From the NCBI GenBank assembly GCA_964017235.1, contig OZ024929.1, positions 22,255,464 through 22,319,463 on the forward strand: 64,000 bases of DNA, written 5' to 3'. Positions 59,727 to 64,000 of this stretch are shown piece after piece. This stretch comes from Sabellastarte sp. h YS-2021 (Eukaryota > Annelida > Polychaeta > Sabellida > Sabellidae). A program made the position numbers and the translations under genes. Within the stretch, counting starts at the first letter, position 1, and every line of letters begins with the position of its first letter. The notes below the pieces were generated by a model. That model made no database searches and was not told the origin of the DNA. It saw nothing but the letters and a program-made list of their open reading frames with translations.

Positions 59727-60277
59727 TGATTACCAGACGTTTCGACCCTCTGGACATTTCTACCCGCCTTTTCCCAGACGTTTCAACCTACTTTTGCCGG
59801 ACGATTAGACCCAATTTGGAATTTATTTTATATATATTGCAATGAAATGGCAGGGGAAATCAGTGTCCTCATATCTTCTCATGAATATTAATGACTTGAG
59901 TGCTATGATCGTGAGTTCTTGAGTTTGAAGTATTTGACCTTCGTCTATGCTTCCATTTTTATAAAATATTGCAAGGAAATCCCAGGGGAAATCTGTGTCC
60001 TCATATTTTCTCGTGAATATTAATGACTTGGGTGCTACTGGTATGGCCGTGAGTTCTTGGGTTTGAAGTATTTGATCTTCGTCGAGACGTCTATTTTGCA
60101 GGGAAATCTGTGTCAGTGAATTAATGACATAATTGGGTGCTCGAGTTTGAAGTATTTGATCTTCGCCTATGCATCCATTTATAAAATATTGCAAGGAAAT
60201 GCCAGGGATAAAAGTAGGTTGAAACGTCTGAAAAACACGGTCGAAATGTTTGGTGGGTCAAAACATCTTGATACCGA
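59727..60277. mobile_element. Foldback element with ~67 bp inverted ends
   Basis: The left arm contains 'accagacgtttcgaccc' and 'cagacgtttcaacctactttt'; the right arm has them inverted ('aaaagtaggttgaaacgtct', 'tcgaaatgtttggtgggtc'). The middle has two to three units of ~135 bp ('ttgcaaggaaat.ccaggg', 'tgaatattaatgacttg', 'ttgaagtatttgatcttcg'). The 123-codon minus frame inside is repeat-derived. Confidence 0.8.
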
Positions 60278-61634
60278 TTATTTTACGAAATTTTTATCAC
60301 TTTTGTGTATGGGTGTCCCGAGTTAAAACCGCCCCGAATTAGCAATACAGGTGTACCCGAAGTAAACTGATCCCAGTAAACATGGGGAAACATGCCCAGC
60401 TATTTTTGGAAGGGTGCCTTCAATATCGCGGTATTCCAATATCGCTTCTCGTTTTTATCACGAAGTGAAATGCATGCAAACACATTTATTATTCAAAAAT
60501 CAACACGGAAAGATAGAATGCATAAATCTATGGGAGAAAATAAACCTGAAAAGAGTATCTTCGTCAGGTTTTCCCCTTTCTCTTAAAAAAAGTTTGTTTC
60601 CGTGTTTATATGTCTTGACAAGCACCGAAACAAGGTCACTTATCGAATTATCCCAGGAATACTAAACCACGGAGCAATGTACCAAAATAATTCTCGAAAT
60701 CCCGTCATTGTTAAAATAAAGTAACAATAGCCTGTATACAGATGTGATAAACTACAAATGAAGTTGTTATAGATAAATAAAATTATACAGGGTTGAATGT
60801 AAAATTAGGCAAGTAATCATCAAACAGGTCCATTTCTTTCATCTTTTCAACAGACACAGTAAATAGAATAACAATCAGTAAACACATATCCGGAGTATAC
60901 AGGTAACCTGACAGCTATTATCTTAATATAATGCAAACCTTTTACACCAGCTGTTTGCTAAATATAATAATTAACAAATATTATTTCATTATATGAATAT
61001 TTAAGTTCAAATACATCATAAACATGCAAAACATATTATATACGCCTTTTTATATTTTATCCATTTAAACTGAGAGCACATTTCAGGAATTATATGTGTT
61101 GCAATTCACAGCCTGAGAAATGAAAACACCCAAGCCTTAACAAGAAGATGGGCAAAATTCGTTGTTGCAAATCAAACATTAGATGCCATAAGTCGCAGAT
61201 ATGTAACATTTGCAAAGCAACATTTGCAGTAATAAAATGGACAAAAACTATACATACTTTGGTTCTGATTTTTGTTTGTGAAAATGGCATAAAACAAATA
61301 CAAAAGCTCAAAATTTATACTGCCGATAGTGGCTTGAGGCAAATTAATATATTCATGGAAATATCAAGAAATGACTAAACCTTCTGTACATCTTATAGTA
61401 TGAATACACATGAATAAGTTCTATAATAGACATGTTTACCAGCATAGCTTTCTACGGTTTTAATTAATATAGGTATACAGATTTATTTTGACAAAAATAA
61501 CCCATAACAAACTTTAATACTCTTTAAATCCAAATGTTTTTTCTTCCTCTCTTTTGTCAGATACATAACATTAATAAGTACTTGGATTTTTTTTACTTTT
61601 GAATATAAAAAGTTACAAGTAACTGCTGTGTGAA
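60278..61634. other. No gene recognised
   Basis: AT-rich region upstream of the ApeC gene. It could contain that gene's 5' UTR exon and promoter, but I cannot place either. Confidence 0.3.
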
Positions 61635-61781
61635 TAATAATGTGATTTTGTAGGGCATTGTAGGTTTTTACAGGCACGGCATGACTCATTACATCCCAAG
61701 GGTCATTAGGCCTGACAGGGCAGTAATGAGTCATGAAGTGTCTGTAAAAACCTGCAATGCCCATGCAGAATCACATTATTA
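61635..61781. repeat. 147 bp near-palindrome
   Basis: Arms 61635-61692 and 61723-61781 pair over about 51 of 58 positions, with a 2-base bulge, around a 30 bp centre. Key blocks: 'aatgtgatt', 'gggcattg', 'ggtttttacag', 'catgactcattac'. No ORF. Could be a hairpin MITE or a solo inverted terminus. Confidence 0.9.
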
Positions 61782-62059
61782 CTATTATTATTGATCTGCA
61801 TTTGTCATTATTATTCATCTAAAATCTCATAAATGATATTATTACTAACATTTTCTTGGAAAGCTGTTGTACATCAAAGCAAACCATATATTTTGATTCA
61901 ATTGTTTATTTGAAATTGTAAACATACCTAAAACATTTTTTATTAACTAAAACATTAATATTTCAACTCTAGAATAGATAACATATTTTTATGTGAAAAA
62001 AACCTTCAAAAGAGATTGTTAAAAAACATGAATGAACAAAAATATCTACAAAAAAAGTA

Positions 62060-62140
62060 GTGCTGAGGGACTTCAAACCCTCAACCTTAGGTTTACAAGT
62101 TCTGTACGTTACACTAATGGCCAGAGTTCCACAAAGAGTG
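62060..62140 (-). mobile_element. tRNA-like SINE head
   Basis: On the minus strand: box A-like 'tggccattagtgtaacg' and box B-like 'gggtttgaagtccc'. A decayed tRNA-derived SINE head is preferred to a tRNA gene, because the arms do not fold cleanly. Confidence 0.5.
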
Positions 62141-62861
62141 ATCCTATAAAATGTTGTTTATTCCTTCATCAGTAATGCACTCATTCAAAACATTCTTCAG
62201 AGGTGGTTTTCATCGTTCAACTTTATTGCTTTATATCCATGACAACAATGTTATTTATTGGGGAAAAAAACCCAAATAATACAGATAGACTGTTCCTGCT
62301 GTATTCCTAACTTTTCCAAAAGTGTGAAACATATTGGTTGAATAATAACCACCCCCACCTGCAAATAAGTTCCGTTTTTTCGTAAATATTTTAAAGATTG
62401 GTTATTAATAACTATATTCTACATAATCACTGGGAAGATATTTTTACACTAACATTTTCTGTTTGATCAAAATCCATGCTGAAATGAGAGAGATATTGCA
62501 AGTTGAACATTTCAAGTGAGAGTGGAATATAATACAAAATACTCTATAATACAAAATAAATAAAAAAGAAGCTTTTGAATGGGACGTAAGGCATAGATCC
62601 AAATAATATCCAATGTTATGAAGCTGCTTTTCGCTGAAGTTATATTTATATTGTTTACATTTCTGAAAAACAGACTTTGTATTATATTAAGAGCCAACAA
62701 TGATCCTTTAAAATAATCGTTAAACTCATATTGTCCCAATTTATGTTATTCACAACAAGCTGCCAAATCAAAAAATGAATGCACAATAATAATAATAACA
62801 AAAATAATAATGTTATAATAGAATAATAGAAATGTTTTTTTAATACAAAGTGAAAGTTATT

Positions 62862-63300
62862 GTTACCTCTATCAAGAGGTTATGTTTTTGATGCATTCAT
62901 TTGTCTGTTTGTTTGTCTGTGTTTACGATAACTAAACAAATAAAGAACAGATCTTTCTGAAATTATTTATATGGGTAGGGTCTGATTGAAGGACGAAATA
63001 ATCAAATTTGGGGAAAAATCCGGATGATATTCTGGAAAAAATATATCTTGAATTTTGACAATCCTACGTTTAATGTATTTTCAATAACTAACTTTCTGGT
63101 TGACTTGAAATCAATGAGTGGATCCTCATGATTTTTTTTATGTGAATGGAGCCTGGGCAAAGGAAGATCTGGTTCATTCATTTTTTGGAAAGATCTAAAT
63201 AATATTTTGGAAACAAAAAAAAAAAAAAAAGAAGAAGAAGAAAATCCGCATTTTCGGAAACACACGCTAGAGGAGCTATTTACTTTATGAGTGCTATCTA
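62862..63300 (+). repeat. Copy of common interspersed repeat
   Basis: Starts CCTCTATCAAGAGGTTATG, continues 'tttgtctgtttgtttgtctg' and 'acgataact.aa', and ends near 'ggaggagctatttactttatgagtgct'. Similar ends occur at 16316-16560 and 2110-2165. An (A)n(GAA)n run at 63217-63242 and a C-run at 63324-63337 lie inside or just after it. Confidence 0.55.
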
Positions 63301-63519
63301 GTCATGTTGTAATTTTAAATACCCCCCCCCCCCCCCCGAATTTTTACTTTAAATTATCCCTCTGGTGTAACCACTTAAACTAGATTTTGTAAAATGCAAT
63401 GGTTTACACATGCATTAACTGATATCATTAGGTTTAATAATTTCATTTAATTGCTGTGGTGGCCAAGAAGACACAGACTTAGAGATCAAGATGAAACGAT
63501 GAAACAAGGCCAAAAGGTG

Positions 63520-63735
63520 TTTTGATCCCCTAGCGTGTGTGCAAAGCCATCAGAGACATGAGTAGAGCACTAGAATTTATGAAGGTTTCATGACACAAAG
63601 AAATGCCATCTTAGATACATCCCACAGCTGGTCCTGAACTGAGATGGTCAACCATCCAAGTACTAACATAGCCCATTGCCGCTTAACTTCAGTGAGCAGA
63701 GAAATAATCATCACTCTGTGCCTCAATTCATGAAA
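63520..63735 (-). mobile_element. 5S rRNA-derived SINE (SINE3-like), reverse orientation
   Basis: On the minus strand the head reads 'cactgaagttaagcggcaatggg' and 'gttagtacttggatggttgacc', close to the 5S rRNA promoter region. The body has 'tgggatgtat', 'tttcataaattctagtgctc' and 'atggctttgcacac', matching the 18597-18830 copy. Better preserved in the 5S part than that copy. Confidence 0.75.
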
Positions 63736-64000
63736 GTCTGATGCAAGAAGGACATATGTATGGGAAAAAGCCAAAAGGACAGGTGTCCTTTTAGCTTTTG
63801 GAGAGCAAGAGAGGCAAATTCAGAATACACAGGTGTTGTCAATTTCATCAAAGTCCGGACACAAAAAAAGTGATCTAGTGAGGCTCGCGCTTAATGAGGA
63901 ACAGAATCGTAGTGGAGAAGAGTGCATTGACAACTTGATGATCAGGAAAACATTAAGTAACTATCTTGCAACAAGGAAAATGCTATACCATGGAAAAGTG
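63736..64000. other. No gene recognised
   Basis: Less AT-rich end of the window ('gtccggacacaaaaaaagtg', 'gaggctcgcgcttaatg'). Possibly part of a longer repeat continuing past the edge. No exon supported. Confidence 0.3.

Noticed and set aside
59823-60194. 123-codon minus-strand frame
   Set aside because: Falls in the repeated core of the foldback element.

Overview
The window is AT-rich animal genomic DNA with long introns, GT-AG splice signals and very little coding sequence. The bulk is interspersed and tandem repeats. A bivalve or other mollusc is the best guess. The reasons are an ApeC (apextrin C-terminal) domain gene and elements built like the pearl/Helentron-associated repeats of bivalves, with short hairpin ends around a core of roughly 157 bp tandem units. 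tRNA-derived SINEs with a '...gacgtaaaacccca' tail and DIRS-like retrotransposon remnants also fit. The placement is inference; nothing in the window names the species.

Two host genes can be assembled, both on the minus strand. (1) A two-exon gene (exons 12588-12731 and 9148-9228) encodes a predicted 74-residue protein with one canonical and one degenerate EF-hand. (2) A seven-exon gene (59517 down to 43139) encodes a predicted 356-residue type I membrane protein: signal peptide, one full ApeC ectodomain, one transmembrane helix, and a 90-residue cytoplasmic tail ending in a PPxY motif. All splice phases agree, and the exons join without a break into 357 codons including the stop. A decayed copy of its fourth exon lies about 230 bp upstream within the preceding intron.

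Layout: 0-2.7 kb old repeats; 4.1-7.7 kb a Helentron-like element nested in a 146 bp tandem array; 9.1-12.7 kb the EF-hand gene, with a young SINE in its intron; 13.1-15.4 kb satellite-bearing repeat and a TIR element; 18.6 kb a 5S-rRNA-derived SINE; 19.8-20.8 kb a nearly perfect 487 bp tandem duplication; 23.1-25.0 kb a long hairpin followed by a broken DIRS-like gag; 25.0-26.0 kb a pearl-like element; 26.4-28.8 kb a TIR element with clustered 18 bp palindromes; 29.6-35.0 kb two further hairpin-ended elements, one with about 17 copies of a 157 bp unit; 38.4-39.2 kb another pearl-like copy; 42.2-42.7 kb a minisatellite; 43.1-59.5 kb the ApeC gene. The ApeC introns hold a DIRS-like pol remnant between inverted repeats, SINEs, a foldback element, a hAT-type MITE and two large pearl-like elements. 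From 59.7 to 64 kb there are a further foldback element, a 147 bp near-palindrome and a second 5S-derived SINE.

Most open reading frames in the window are accidental or lie in tandem repeats; they are not annotated as genes. All identifications were made by eye, without any database search.
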